From Actinostola sp. cb2023 (Eukaryota > Cnidaria > Anthozoa > Actiniaria > Actinostolidae): a DNA stretch of 64,000 nt. Positions 19,985-31,842 of this stretch are shown here, piece after piece. The stretch is from assembly GCA_033675265.1 (NCBI GenBank), contig JAUJYZ010000682.1:124001-188000 (forward strand). The letters are read 5' to 3'. Both the position numbers and the translations under genes were made by a program. Position 1 is the stretch's first letter. Every line of letters starts with the position of its first letter. The notes under the pieces are model-generated. The model worked only from the letters and a program-made list of their open reading frames with translations, searched no databases and had not been told where the DNA came from.

Positions 19985-22171
19985 ATGTCTCTTAAAAAGG
20001 GCTATTTGAGTCAGAGGAAGGGTATTCACAGCTTGAGTATATGCCCATGGCATCGCGACGAATATGGAATCAGATGGCGAAGCTGTCGTATCAACTGTTG
20101 TTGCCCAAGTAAATGGATATTTCACAAGAAGAGCGCAAGAGAAGAGCGTGGTGTAACTGTAGCCATGTCTAGAAAACTCTTCAAGTTAACCAACATCCTA
20201 GTTCAGATTGGACAACGTAAGTAACAAAGCGCAAAGCAAATGATGTATCACTATGGGTCGAGCGCGCATAAGCAACTGATAGAAATATTTATTACAGTAT
20301 GTTACTATTTTTCACATGTGTTGCTATCGCTGTTTTCAAACAACTGCTGGATCCGAGTGTAATGTTTATATAATAAGCATAACAATACATGGGCCTGTGA
20401 AGATATTAAATTTATCTTCGAGTGTACAAACTCCATATCTCACTCGTTTGCTGTGCTCACTTGTCAAATGATAAATGTCATATATCCACGTGCCCCCTCT
20501 CTCTCCTTCCGCCTGCACAAGCAACTGAAAGACATCGCGGCAAAACAACTGTCCGTATTTGATTTTTGAGGTACTTACCGCGCACGCGTAATTTCCCGCG
20601 TAGATCACAGGTAACCCAAGCTGCAGTCAACTAAGTGAAAATGAATTTTGCACAAAAACTTCAACTTTTCGTTGAATATAGAATATTCTCACCAGAAACT
20701 AAAAAACAGTGTAGCCTTAATGGTTATTCTGGTGAATATTTAACCTTTTTCAGCACAATGAGACGGAAATTTCAACTTGTTGGGTTGCCTGTGTCATCGT
20801 TGACCAAGATCAACACAAAGAGTAGAATGGCGGAGCTTTGAGCGAAAACAAACTCCATCTGATTGATTGATCATCATTCATGAATCAAGCCTAAAACTAT
20901 GTGGTTTAAAACTGAAGTGTAAAAGTAATCTTGCCGTAGTAGAAGTTTCAAAACTACTCAGTACTCAGTGCAGAAAAAGGCTAGAGAAGGATAGTGAACC
21001 TGAGCCAACACCTGTGGTCATAGAACGCACGCAGGAAATTTCTCCTTCAGTGGTAAGAACTTTTCATTTTGTTGTTGAAGAAAATAATTTGTCGCAACTG
21101 ACATTTTCTATAGAAAACAGAGAGGATCGAATAAAGTGCGCTGGGTATTTGGTTATCCAGTATTATTTGCATGTTATTCAAAAACATTTTTGTCACTTGT
21201 TTGTAAGGTTGATGAGAGTGAAGGCATGGCGCAGGTACGGCTGAGAAATGACAGTGAAGATGGTGACAGTGACGATATCTCGGCACTATGTAAAAGCATG
21301 AAGAGCATGTGTCTTGAACAGGACTCCAGCCAGTGTATCCCGGCTGATGATAACAGCAATACATGAAAGTGCAAGCTCTTCTCAGAGAAAGCACCTAAAT
21401 ACTTTCTTACAAAGCTGTGGTGTGCCTGAAGTGGGTGTGTCCAAGAAACGTTGGGAGGCCAGTGATCACAGGGAAGCAAGGGTGGCCGAGTGGTGAGAGC
21501 CTTGGTCTGTCACCTCTATGTCCCGGGTTCGATTCCTGGACCTGGGATCACATGTGATTTGAGTTTGTCAGTTCGTTCTCTCCCTTGCTTCGAGGCTTTT
21601 TCGCTGGGTACTCCGGTTTTCCTCCCTCAATAAAAATGAACTAGTGAGCTGAAAATTGTATGTATAGAATATTAGAATGTAGTGGTTAGTGGTAGTGTGT
21701 GTGAGAGTACAGTGTCCCCCAATTAGTGCGCAAGCGCAAGAACACATTCGACACTTAAATAAACAGTAATTTTTTTTAGTATTTTTTTTAATTTTAACTC
21801 GACAACACTACGTGACGAAATCTAAGGACGTGGTGGTAGCGGCACTCCAAGTGATCTGTCCAGAGGATGCAGGTTTACTTTGGCAGTCTCTGCAAACATC
21901 AAAGCTCATCGAAAAGGAACTACCGGTAGACGTGAGTGATGAGTCTCCATCTGACAGGAAATACTTGTGTGCATTAGCGGAAACCTACAATAATGCCACC
22001 AGCTGGGACACCAAGAGGCAGGTTCTTTCTGTCATGGCGGATCTGCTGCCCTTCAAACGCTTAAGGACGTACCTGCCGGGAATAACCGATTACAGGTTTC
22101 ATGTGGCTCGACAACACATGCAAGCTAGTGTTTGGCCGAGGTGTTCCGCTTCCTCATTACAGACTACATAA
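19985..22171 (+). pseudogene. transposase-like gene of the TTAA element, N-terminal exons
   Basis: The pieces lie in order on the + strand. Frame 19985-20220 contains ICPWHRDEYGIRW and RGVTVAMSRKL and ends at a CAAC/GTAAGT donor. A frame ending at 21051 contains QCRKRLEKDSEP and ends before GTAAGA. Near 21370-21470 is QRKHLNTFLQSCGVPEV. A SINE interrupts, and the frame resumes at about 21808 with KSKDVVVAALQVICPEDAG, then SWDTKRQVLSVMADLLPFKR and DYRFHVARQHM. I recognise this as the zinc-finger-bearing N terminus of a multicopy cnidarian transposase-like family that has no established function. The catalytic half is gone, replaced by other repeats after 22171. Confidence 0.6.
21478..21690 (+). 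mobile_element. tRNA-derived SINE
   Basis: GGTGGCCGAGTGGTGAGAG (A box, 21481 onwards) and GGGTTCGATTCC (B box, 21525-21536) form a Ser/Leu-tRNA-like Pol III promoter. The tail CTCCGGTTTTCCTCC with AATAAAAA is typical of tRNA SINEs in marine invertebrates. It interrupts a transposase-like exon, because coding similarity resumes at about 21808. The 3' limit is uncertain. Confidence 0.75.
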
Positions 22172-22242
22172 TATTTTAGACAGTCAATGTCATTAACGTT
22201 ATCCAGCTAAAAGAGATTAATACTACAATAAGCTGCTTGGCT

Positions 22243-22563
22243 GTCACGCGTAACCAGTAAATCGGAACATTCAAATGAAGTTTTGAAGTCTAGACTCGAG
22301 TCTCCAACATTCAGACAGAAAAATCAAATCTCCACGAATATATCTATAAGAAAAAAGTATCAGATATCTGTTTACTCAGGCTGTTGTGATTGCAGAGTAT
22401 GTATGCTGACACAAATTTTCATCCAATTTAATTTTAATTTTATGAACGTTTTTGAGAAAATATTTAGCGGGGATTTGATTTTTCTGTCTGAATGATCGAG
22501 ACTCGATTCTAGACTTCAAAACTTCGTTTGAATGTTCCGATTTACTGGTTACGCGTGACGTAA
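22243..22563. mobile_element. foldback MITE, ~85-bp arms
   Basis: TCACGCGTAACCAGTAAATC at about 22243 is mirrored by the sequence ending at about 22563. The arms continue through ACATTCAAATGAAGTTTTG and CAGACAGAAAAATCAAATC. No gene is present. Confidence 0.75.
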
Positions 22564-22579
22564 CATAGCTGTAAAGACC

Positions 22580-23012
22580 AACGATCAGCTGATGTCGTTC
22601 GAAGGAAACTACAAGACCTAAGCCACAAGATAAACACCACCGTACAACCCGTCTTTGTGAGCCGTAAGCTAAACGAATCGCTAAAAGTGCAAGAAAATAA
22701 ACCACTTATCATCAACCAACGAGTGTGTTTATAATTTCCAATGTGACTCGTGTGATGCGAGTTATGTAGGGTACACCTACAGACACCTGCACGAGCGCAT
22801 CGAAGAGAGCACAGAGGCATGTCTTCCAGCATCGGCAAGCACTATAGGATGGATCATGACATTGTCCCAAGAGACATTAATAATAACTTTAAGATCTTAA
22901 AAAGTGCAAGAGTAAATTTGATTGTTTACTCTATGAAATGCTTTTAATTAGAGAAAGACGACCTACTCTTAATGTACAATCTGATTCCCTAAGGGCCAAA
23001 CTATTTACTTAG
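22580..23012 (+). pseudogene. Penelope-like element, RT tail plus GIY-YIG nuclease
   Basis: Upstream residues VVRRKLQDLSHKINTTVQPV and SRKLNESLKVQENKP match the end of a Penelope reverse transcriptase. They are followed by NFQCDSCDASYVGYTYRHLH, the Cys-x2-Cys linker and GIY-YIG start. After a frameshift near 22840 the frame gives ILKSARVNLIVY. A last part contains RERRPTLNVQSDSLRAKLFT and a stop at about 23012. It is the 3' end of a 5'-truncated element with one or two frameshifts. Confidence 0.75.
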
Positions 23013-23073
23013 TGCTATGTTAATTTACTGTTATACTCTTAATTGATGACATTGACTTTCAACTCATTTCGCT

Positions 23074-23108
23074 TGATAATGGTGCCTAGTCGACACCGAA
23101 ACGTCGCC
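23074..23108 (+). ncRNA. degenerate hammerhead-like motif after PLE
   Basis: TTGATAATGGTG, then CCTAGTCGA, then CACCGAAACGTC: the core, a GGTG/CACC stem and GAAAC are recognisable, but the CUGANGA core is altered (TGATAAT). Its place just 3' of the GIY-YIG stop matches the terminal-repeat hammerheads known in Penelope-like elements. Confidence 0.4.
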
Positions 23109-24624
23109 ATAATTTCCTTTATATTTATAACATTATGTACATCTAAATCGTTACTTATATGATACTATTATTATTATCGAGGGCTACGAGTTTATTAGTA
23201 TTTATACAATTTAGTGTTATAAATAAAGTTTCTATTATTATTATTATTATATAATATCACGCGTCCGATCATATATTCGTTTTGCGCGCGCTTTTTTTAT
23301 ATTATTATTTTTATAGAGTATAGGAGTAATTATTGTGCACATGTTGACTATTTTTAGCTGGACAACGTTAATGACATTGACTGTATATCTAAGAAACAGA
23401 GTGTCTGCACAGATACCATGCCCGATTAGACCGGGTAGCCTGTGGTAGATTAGCGGTTATCACTTGTGTGTTTGTGTTGTTACGGTTGTGGTACGTGGAG
23501 ATGAATCTTTTTACGCTTGGGAAGGCATTTTAATGGTTCCTTTTCATTTAGGAAGAGGTAGGTCTAGTGTATAGCTTAATCTGATATATAGATGCGAGTT
23601 TATTGCCGTTCTATTCCAGTTTGTGTCTCGTTTCAGCCGTCAAATACACAACAAAGTCGCTAAAATTCCCGAAAAAGTAGATTTATGAGCACGAATCTTC
23701 ATTATTAACAGTTATAATGAGATCTAATTTGGTTTTGGATGTGATCTTACACGAGTTCCAAAAATATCCCTAGAGAAATAAAAATACCAGCCATCAGTGT
23801 GAATTGTCGCTTACTCGCCAGTCAGGTCAGGGGTCAATTTTACAGTCGAAATCTGCATTTTTGCAACTTTCCCAGCGCTCACGTTTTTATTTACCCCAAC
23901 ATTTTATTTCAGATTTTGGAAGTAAAATCATTGCTCTTTCCAGAAAAATTATCCATTTTAACCACATTCATATACCCGGACGGTTTTTTAGCCGTTGAAA
24001 GTGTGAAGTCAAATACTTGTTGTTTACAGTATCAAATGTCAAAATACTCTCAGATATTATGATTTTAATTAAATCGCGATCTGATAACAGTTATCCACAG
24101 GGGATATGTTGCATAAATACTTTACAGTATTCGTTGTTTGCTTGATAGATTGGTTTGCTCGCACGAAGCTTCTAAGTTGGTCCTATTTTCAGGTCCGATA
24201 TTTGTGCTCGACGAGGGTCGAAGGCAAAAAGTCCGCTAAGTACAAAATTATTTCCCCGATGAAAGTCAAATTTATTTTTCCATGATCAGTACCCCAGGGG
24301 CTCTCATCTTGCAAAGTTTCAGGAAAATGATTTTTTCTTATCTTTCACGACCCCTTAGATATTTACGCGGAGTCGCTCTTAAGAGCAGGTGAATGAGAAA
24401 ATCAAGCAAAGTTGGAAATGAAAATTTTTCACCCACCTTGAAATTTTGTGTGCAGGTAGACCACCCAGGGGGGTGCACAAAAATACCCCATGTTGGGGTC
24501 ATCAAATGCATTGTTGCCATAGAAACGGCAATTGTTAGTTCTGGCCCATGTGCCACAAATTCAACCCAAAATGCCCTCCAGTAAAGCGCAAATGAATGAT
24601 GCTCATTCTCCGGCGCATTTAAAC

Positions 24625-24725
24625 ACGAAACCGCGCTATAAAAGGGCATGTGCCAGGCAGCTAACACCTTCAGTTGTCAGTCATCCATCGTACTGTCAAG
24701 AGCTCTGCATCGTAACAATGGGCGC
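24625..24725 (+). promoter_or_regulatory. possible core promoter
   Basis: GCTATAAAAGGGC is followed about 30 bases on by TCAGTTGTCAGTC, a TATA box with initiator-like spacing. An ATG follows near 24718, but its 36-codon frame has no recognisable product. The promoter is absent from the right half of the element, so it is a one-sided insertion or relic. Confidence 0.3.
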
Positions 24726-26129
24726 GAAATTTAAATTCAAAAAATTGAATTTCAAATTGTTGACTTTCTTCGTTCTTTTAATAACATCAAGAACTCATTT
24801 TCAAAATCTTGTAATTAGTTTTGAATGATCAGTTTTGAAGATATTGATATTTAGCTCAGTTTTATCGAAGTCCAGTTGAATAATAATTATGAACTTTGAG
24901 TCGTTCAATACGACATGAATACGAAGATGTTACTCCACATTTCAAATTGATTCAACTGAGCTGGAAAGGTGTGAAATGAAGGCGGTCCAGTCCCTTTCGG
25001 TTCGTGTTTAAACCAATTTCATTCCAATTTGTTCCACAATCAGGGCAACTCTTCTAGTTTTAAAAATGGTCAATCACTACAATTTGCTTTGAGTATTCGC
25101 TCAGAAAATTAACACTTAAGAGTGATTTTCTAGAAAAATCAAACATCAGCTGGCCACTTGAAAAAATAGATTTCTCTGAAACTTTGCATACAAGTAAGTA
25201 TTCCTGCCCTGATTACAAAAATATACTTGTAAGGCGTCGGCACCTTTGGTTTCCATGGCAACGGCCCAATGTTAATTTGGAGTGATTTTCAGCCTCTCAA
25301 AAGTCAAAATTTCTCCATCTTTCAACACGTGCTGCAATTTCTCTGTAGCTCTTTCATCAACAACAATCATGTCATGTGAAAGAACCATCCTTAGTCTTTT
25401 CCGTTCACAGGTAATTTTGGATTCCGTTGCTATAGCAACCGTGCACACGCATCGCGGGCGCAACATGCTTTTATATTTTTCAAAATGTCTTATTTTGTCC
25501 TATATTTTGCCTTCAATAATTCTGATGGTAACGCTCAGATTCTAAAGCTGCCAATCACATTTACATACTTTATTAAACTGCTATTGAAAAAAGCTTTCAA
25601 ATTTTTGGGGCCTAAACTAACGGTCTTCTGACATCCACTGAAACACATCGTGGTGAAGCAAATCTTCAAAATAGCAAAAATCACGGAAAGTAAACCATCT
25701 GAAAAGTAAACTTCTGATGTCGTCTAAAAACTAAATAATCAATGATAACCGAATATAACACCTACAATTTAAGTTAGCTATCTAATATCTGAAATAAATA
25801 TTATACAATGCCGATTAATTTGCATAATTATTATTTTTTTTTTGCACGATTTAAATTAAAATTGCTCAAAGTTATTCAACTTTTTGATGGTCAAACTTTG
25901 CTCACTGCATCTTTTGAAACTGTGTATCCATAGACTATTATGCCGTGAATTTCAAACCATAGCTTTATTAAATAATTAATATGGTTTCTATGGCAACGTG
26001 ATTTACATGTAAATAAGCCAAATGTGCATTACGATTTTATTTTGGACTTAACATTCAGCATTAAAGTATTTATTTAATCTTAAATAAAAAGGCGTTAAGG
26101 CATTCAAAATAATAGAAGTGTTTTCTGCC

Positions 26130-26445
26130 CTCTTATTATTTTTGTTTGGTACTGAACATAGTCAAGTTACTTACGCCAGTGAACTTGGACAACAGTCAAC
26201 CCCTGCCTTTTCACTTGATCATCAACGCTAGTTCGGACTGTAATATATATGTATCAGCATTTGTTGACGTTATTCAAACTTGCAAGAGCAATTATTATAA
26301 GTGCCTCGATGTATATGGAGCCTTTTGTTTTCCAGTAAAAGATGATGATGGTATATCAAACTCATCACATAAGCGTTTTAACAGGCAAATTCCCATTGAA
26401 TTGAACCTTTCGTTTTTTGATCATTCGCATAAGTTATATAGCTAA
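26130..26445 (+). other. unassigned open frame in the element centre
   Basis: The frame 26146-26445 (about 100 codons) contains NLDNSQPLPFHLIINASSDC. No family is recognised and no splice sites stand out. It lies at the inner edge of the left inverted arm. Confidence 0.25.
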
Positions 26446-26722
26446 TTGCAAAATCGTTGTCGGGTTGAAAATCATGAAAGCTATGACCAAAAGGAATTCT
26501 GGGAAATTAAAACTCTCAAATAAAACCGTCAAATGGTCAACCTTTTTATCCAGACTTGTAGGATCTTAGTTAATAGCTCATATATCTTCAAAACTACGGG
26601 AACATTGAATATATCTGCATGTAATATGCAGGTCATGAACTGATTTCCCATCCATCCTTGTGGTCTCAGCTTCTATGATTTATGATTTTCAACCCGACAA
26701 TGATTATGCAATTAGCTATATA
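26436..26722. mobile_element. foldback MITE
   Basis: TATATAGCTAATTGCAAAATC with CGTTGTCGGGTTGAAAATCAT returns inverted as ATGATTTTCAACCCGACAA with GCAATTAGCTATATA. The ends are TA-rich, so the exact borders are uncertain. Confidence 0.7.
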
Positions 26723-26734
26723 TACTATGGAAAT

Positions 26735-27360
26735 CACTAAAGTGAAAACATTTCCGTTCGGAATTTTGTACCACGTGATCACTTTAAAGGTGGCTCAAAG
26801 TAGTTTTTAACTGACCACACTTCTACTTTTCATTTGGTGAATTGATAGACTTATCCTAGACCGATCAAAACGACTTTTGTACCAGTTATCGGGTAAAGAT
26901 GGAAATTTAGAATTATATCAATATCAGCTCGATCGAAGTTTCCTTGGCAACGATAAACAAAGATAAACAAAGATCGTTGAAATCAGTTTTTCTAAAATAT
27001 CTCAAGATTTCGATGAGCTCTAGACAATCGACTATATGTATGATAAACTACATACTAAGGCAAAGTATCTGAGACAGAATTCAAACTTTTTGATCAGAGC
27101 GATTTTGAATAATTTGCATAAACATTATTGAACAGAATTGAGCTGAAATTGGCATAATTCTAAATTTCCATCTTTACCCGATAACTGGTGCAAAAGTCGT
27201 TTTGATCGGTCTAGGATAAGTCTATCAATTCGCCAAATGAACAGTGTAAGTGTGGTCAGTAAAAAACTACTTTGAGTCACCTTAAGCCAATCATTTCGTT
27301 CAAAAATGGTACAAATCACTCCAGTGAGACAAAATTCCGAACAGACATGTTACCACTTCA
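26735..27360. repeat. foldback repeat with ~200-bp arms
   Basis: The left arm (about 26745-26930) contains TTATCCTAGACCGATCAAAA and GTTATCGGGTAAAGATGG. The right arm (about 27160-27355) holds their reverse complements. The loop is about 220 bases. No gene is present. Confidence 0.7.
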
Positions 27361-28989
27361 GAGATCAGTTTCCATAGTAAGAAGAGATTTGAATATTTTA
27401 TATAATGTTACAGAAAAAATTGAACACTAAAATATTCTTAAAATCCATAAGAATTTAAACCAGATATAAACTTATTTGCTGAACGTTGTGGGGGATCGCT
27501 GATGGAGTCGTTATTATGAGCCTCTATTTGCAAACGCGTATTTCCTTTATAGAAAGCAAATTAGAACTTGACATCAAGATTCTAAAAAGGCCGAGTTTTG
27601 GTGAATGTTGTTAAAGGTCACATGCAACCAATCAACAAACTTTTAATCAATAAAAGATAATCATCAGTGTTGTGAATACTCTGGCAAAGTTTTATAGTTC
27701 TACCGTCACAATAGTGTTCGAGTTATAACAGTTTGAAGTTGCCTAATGAGCTGTTTCCGAATAATACCTGAAGACATTCTATATTTGACCAAGGTGGACT
27801 TGTGACATCACTGTACTGTTGGAAACGCTTCGTCCACTACTACGTTTAGATTGTATATTACATCATTTCTCTATACCTTTCAAACTACCTTTGTGTACTG
27901 AAGATGGTGGGAGTCTGGCGTGTTTGGGTCAAACGTGACGTACTGAACGCGAGTAAAGATCTGAGAATTTTACGAAGATGAAGTGAAGATCAGCCGTTTT
28001 GAATAAGGCTGCTCTATCATGAAATATAACCGGCAAAAACTATCGAATGAAAAGTCAGAATCAATTGTTTTCTAAGACTTTGTTTGGAAAATGCATTGGA
28101 TATTTTCCAATATCATTTTTTGAAGAAAACCAAGGATTGCTGCTCTTGCCATCCAATGCATTTTCCAAACAAAATCTTAGAAAACCACCGATTTTATTTT
28201 TAATGCCATTTCTCCTGGGTGAGACATTATGATCTGAACTGACTTCGCCCTTTTACTAATTTCTAGCTGCTCATTTCATTTCTGGAGTTCTGTTTGACAC
28301 TGCTGGTCGATTTATGGGAGTTAGGGTCACGTGACCTCTTAGTGCAAGTCGCCTATTGTGTGGCTCAGCACATTCTGCCGTATTCGGTATGATTACCAGA
28401 GTATAATCCACAGCTATTCGATAGAAAGATGAAATCATTTGGGGCCGATAGGGTATTATTCGAGTTATGCGCATTTCAAATTACACGTATCATAGTTCGA
28501 ATTACACTCTTTTTGAGTTACGAGCTTGACCACACCCAAATCTGTCTTTGACACACCCAGAGCATAACTAAAAGTGACTAAGAGAATTTAGTGAGTTCGA
28601 GTTAAGCGATGTGTGCGTAAAACGCACTAAAAAGTTTCGTGGAGTTAAACATTTTTTATAAAAGACTAAAAAAAACAAGTTTGAAAAGGATTTCAAAATA
28701 TAAGTATATCGCAGAGGCGTGATCGAGGTAACATGAATAGTCAACTTTACTAAAAGGTGCAGCAAACAAACAAACAAAAAGGAATTCTACAAATAAATAA
28801 AACAAGCAAATAAATTTTTGTCGCCAGAACAACGTACAGACCAGGCATATAGTTCTACCTATTATCCCACCTATATTCTGTTCTAACATCATTCCATGAG
28901 TGAGGCAGCTAATTGGTTTGCCCACTCTCATCGGCTAAGTGTGAAAGCAATATGAACGTTGTTTACCAAACAAAAACAATAAGGTGGCT
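27361..28989. other. element centre, no recognisable gene
   Basis: AT-rich sequence. A small hairpin is formed by CTAAGACTTTGTTTGGAAAA (about 28068) and its complement near 28155-28184. Open frames here, such as 28047-28232 (+) and 28656-28931 (-), are short and match nothing I know. Confidence 0.45.
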
Positions 28990-29989
28990 CAAAACACTTA
29001 TATTCTTTTGAATGCCTTAACACCATTTTTTTATAATTTAAGATTAATACTTTAATGCCAAATGTTGTCTAATATAAAATCGTGCTTTTTAAAAGAAACG
29101 CATTCTTATTTGCTTGTACATATAAAGTCATGTTGCCATAGAAACCATATGAATTATTTATTAAAGCTATAGTTTGAAATGCTCGGCATAATAGTCTATG
29201 AATTCAAAACTTCCAGTGAGCGAATAATTTTGAGCAATTTTAATTTAAATCGTGCAAAAAGTTATAATTAATTATGCAAATTAATCGCCTTCGTATAATA
29301 TTTATTTCAGATATTAGAAAGCTAACTTAAATTGTAGGTGTTATATTAGGTAATCATTGATTATTTAATTTTTAGAAGAGATCAGAAGTTTACTTTTCAG
29401 ATGGTTTACTTTCCATGATTTTTGCTATTTTGAAGGATTTGCTTCACCACGATGTGTTTCAGTGGATGTCAGAAGACCGTTAGTTTAGGCCCAAAAAAAT
29501 TGAAAGCTTTTTTCAATAGCAGTTGGATAAAGTATGTAAATGTGACTGGAAGCTTTAGAATCTGAGCGTTACCATCAGAGTTATCTAAGCCAGAATATAG
29601 GCAAAAATAAGGCATTTTTTAAAATATAAAAGTATGTTGCGCCCGCGATGCGTGTGCACGGTTGCTATAGCAACGGAATCCAAAATTACCTGTGAAAGGA
29701 AAAGACTAAGGATGGTTCTTTCACATAACATGATTGTTGTTGATGAAAGAGCTACAGAGAAATTGCAGCACGTGTTCAAAGATGGAGAAATTGTAACTTT
29801 TGAGAGGCTGAAAATCACTTCAAATTAACATTGGGCCGTTGCCATGGAAACCAAAGGTGCCGACGCCTTACAAGCATATTTTTGTAATCAGGGCAGGAAT
29901 ACTTACTTGTATGCAAAGTTTCAGAGAAATCTATTTTTTCAAGTGGCCAAATATTTATCAAAATGTTTGATATTTACAGAAATTCACTC

Positions 29990-30735
29990 TTAACGAGGGG
30001 CCATGTCGGCCATTTTGGTAGACATGAAAAACAGGCCAAACTATTTGGCTGATATCTCCTAAAGTATGCTCTTCTAAGATATGATGCTTTGATCACAACT
30101 TCTAAAGACATTGATGTTTAAATTCAACAAAAACAAAATTGGGGAAAATTTTAATTTTACGGTGGGGGTTCGTACCATTTGAGGGACATGGTCAAAATAT
30201 GAAAAATTAGTCTTGTCATAGCTCGATTATTTCACTCAAAAACTAATTTCATTTACTAAATATCACTATAAAGGCAATTCTTATTATCTCCTAAACACAT
30301 TCAATCCAACTGTTGAACAAAGACGCGAAGTTGGTCACTTTTCACAATGTCGGTTTAATCAAGGTGATTTTATCCTGATTATTCCACATTCTTGGCCATA
30401 CATGGTGCAGTCACTATCAGGCATGAAAAAGCTCTTAAATTACAACTTTAAGATGTCCAGATTAAGATAACCTTTGTTTATCCCGCTCACACAAACTGCA
30501 CAGCTATCGAAGGACCAAGTCGTACAAGAGCGTAATATTGACGATCACTTCAATCGAAGCAGGAAAATCCCTCCATAGAGCTGCATATATGGTCCAAGCA
30601 CTTTGTTATAGACAAAGCAAAACTCATGGTGCATCCTGATTACAGTTATGTGCTGAAATGTTGCCATTAAAACCTTTAAAACGACAAGAAAGAAGTTTCT
30701 TGTTTGTATTGTAAAAACCGGAAATATCACGCGAA
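29990..30735. other. unpaired part of the right half, no gene seen
   Basis: This stretch lies between the inner and outer inverted arms on the right and has no counterpart on the left, where a different unique stretch (24540-25100) occurs. I recognise no coding or repeat family. Confidence 0.45.
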
Positions 30736-30887
30736 CAATTGCCGTTTCTATGGCAACAATGCATTTGATGACCCCAACATGGGGTGTTTTTGTGCACCCC
30801 CCTGGGTGGTCTACCTGCACACAAAATTTCAAGGTGGGTGAAAAATTTTGATTTCCAACTTTGCTTGATTTTCTCATTCACCTGCTC

Positions 30888-31089
30888 TTACTGGCTTCTT
30901 TTCCAAACCGGTATTTAGTAATGATGATGTCATCTACTGGTTTTGGATCAATTCGTACATTCCTGAGAACATTCCAGCGGCAAAGCTTTGACGTGCATGA
31001 CAACGGCTCACTGTGTTCCCTTAAACCTTTATGGCAGAAATCCTCCATAGCAAAGAGCATTCCACCAATATTACAGTGACCATGACCAT
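30888..31089 (-). pseudogene. YqaJ gene, SWIM-like zinc-binding exon
   Basis: After an acceptor (TATAG) at 31090 the minus-strand frame reads GHGHCNIGGMLFAMEDF, then CTSKLCRWNVLRNV and DPKPVDDIIITKYRFGKEAS. This is the region that joins a SWIM-type zinc finger to the YqaJ nuclease in ISL2EU proteins. The coding sequence is cut at the TTAA-target element ending at 30887 and resumes at 18384 going left. The SWIM cysteines look partly lost. Confidence 0.7.
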
Positions 31090-31267
31090 CTATACCTCTC
31101 CTATTTAATTAAACAGATTAATATTATTAGAATAATAATAAACTTTAAGTTTGATTTACCTTGTCAATCTGAATGTGATCATGAGAAAAATAAATAAAGA
31201 ATGAATAAATTAAATAATTATATAGATAGATAAAAAGGTCCAGAGTCAGTTAGCAAAAATAATAGCT

Positions 31268-31543
31268 TACCCTGCTGGACACTTGCAAGCACCTTTCAAT
31301 ACAGTCCCATGATTGTTGAAAGAGACCATGACCTTGTATTATTTTTGTTGTTTCATGGAAGCCATAACCAGAGGTCTGTAGAAACGAATGATCATACTTG
31401 GTTGTCTTTATAACTAGGTAGTCGTAGAGCTGCACAAAATTATATGAAGGCAAAGCTCTGAGGTCAGTTTTCCAGACACAACCAGTTACTTCAAATTCCA
31501 GTTGTTCGTATGTTGTTTCTTTCATAGATTGCCGGGTAGACAC
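31268..31543 (-). pseudogene. YqaJ gene, N-terminal exon
   Basis: The minus-strand frame starts MSTRQSMKETTYEQLEFEVT and continues GCVWKTDLRALPSYNFVQLY, the N-terminal region I associate with SWIM/YqaJ transposon proteins. It ends near an AGCAGG/GTAAGC donor at 31268-31267. The phase does not match the next exon cleanly, so a frameshift or a different splice site must be involved. It faces the + strand gene beginning at 31843 across only 300 bases. Confidence 0.55.
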
Positions 31544-31842
31544 TATAGTAATGCACTTGTCAATGGCAAGTGATTTACTTGAATTTTACTTGAATTTCTT
31601 ACAAAATGTATCGTTTCTTTATCTTTCTACCGATATTAAAAACAAACTTTGATCATGCTTGTTTTTTTTTTGCCAAAACTTGATTTCTTGGCCACATGAC
31701 ATAAATATTTGCTAGTCAAAATTCCAAAAATTCTGATCTGTTCTTGTGACCTCTTGTTTTGCATGTTCAATAATTTTAGCTCTGGTTTTCTATTCATCAT
31801 TCATTCATTCACCATATTAAAAGACTCTGCTCCTGATGCTAG

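Larger units (their letters stand above)
22178..23388. repeat. inverted repeats bounding a composite insertion
   Basis: ACAGTCAATGTCATTAACGT at 22178 recurs inverted near 23370-23388 (TTAATGACATTGACTGT). Between them lie a foldback element, a Penelope fragment and an AT-rich microsatellite region (23160-23300). The arms cover only about 33 bases. Confidence 0.6.
18389..24378. mobile_element. 6.0-kb TTAA-target transposon with ~0.95-kb inverted repeats
   Basis: GAGCGACTCCGCG at 18389 and its mirror ending GGAGTCGCTC at 24378 are flanked by TTAA (18385-18388, 24379-24382). The arms run about 18389-19488 and 23437-24378 and stay alignable throughout; the left one is longer only because a 141-bp MITE sits in it. 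The interior carries a decayed transposase-like gene, a SINE, a foldback element and a Penelope fragment. The TTAA target with purine-starting ends is shared with Kolobok, and TTAA alone with piggyBac. I favour a Kolobok-like assignment but cannot prove it. Confidence 0.85.
24383..30887. mobile_element. 6.5-kb TTAA-target foldback transposon
   Basis: GAGCAGGTGAATGAG at 24383 is mirrored by CTCATTCACCTGCTC at 30887. The outer arms (24383-24535 and about 30735-30887) and inner arms (about 25110-26130 and 28990-29985) are complementary. TTAA precedes the left end and TTAC follows the right, which I read as a mutated TTAA. It sits in the YqaJ gene: GKEAS ends at its right edge and the FAKNSLYDP frame resumes at the left edge. 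I found no transposase in it, so it is non-autonomous. The 18389-24378 element lies exactly at its left TTAA. Confidence 0.8.

Noticed and set aside
25272..25466. Open frame repeated at 29634-29828
   Set aside because: It is the same inverted-arm sequence seen twice; short and without family resemblance.
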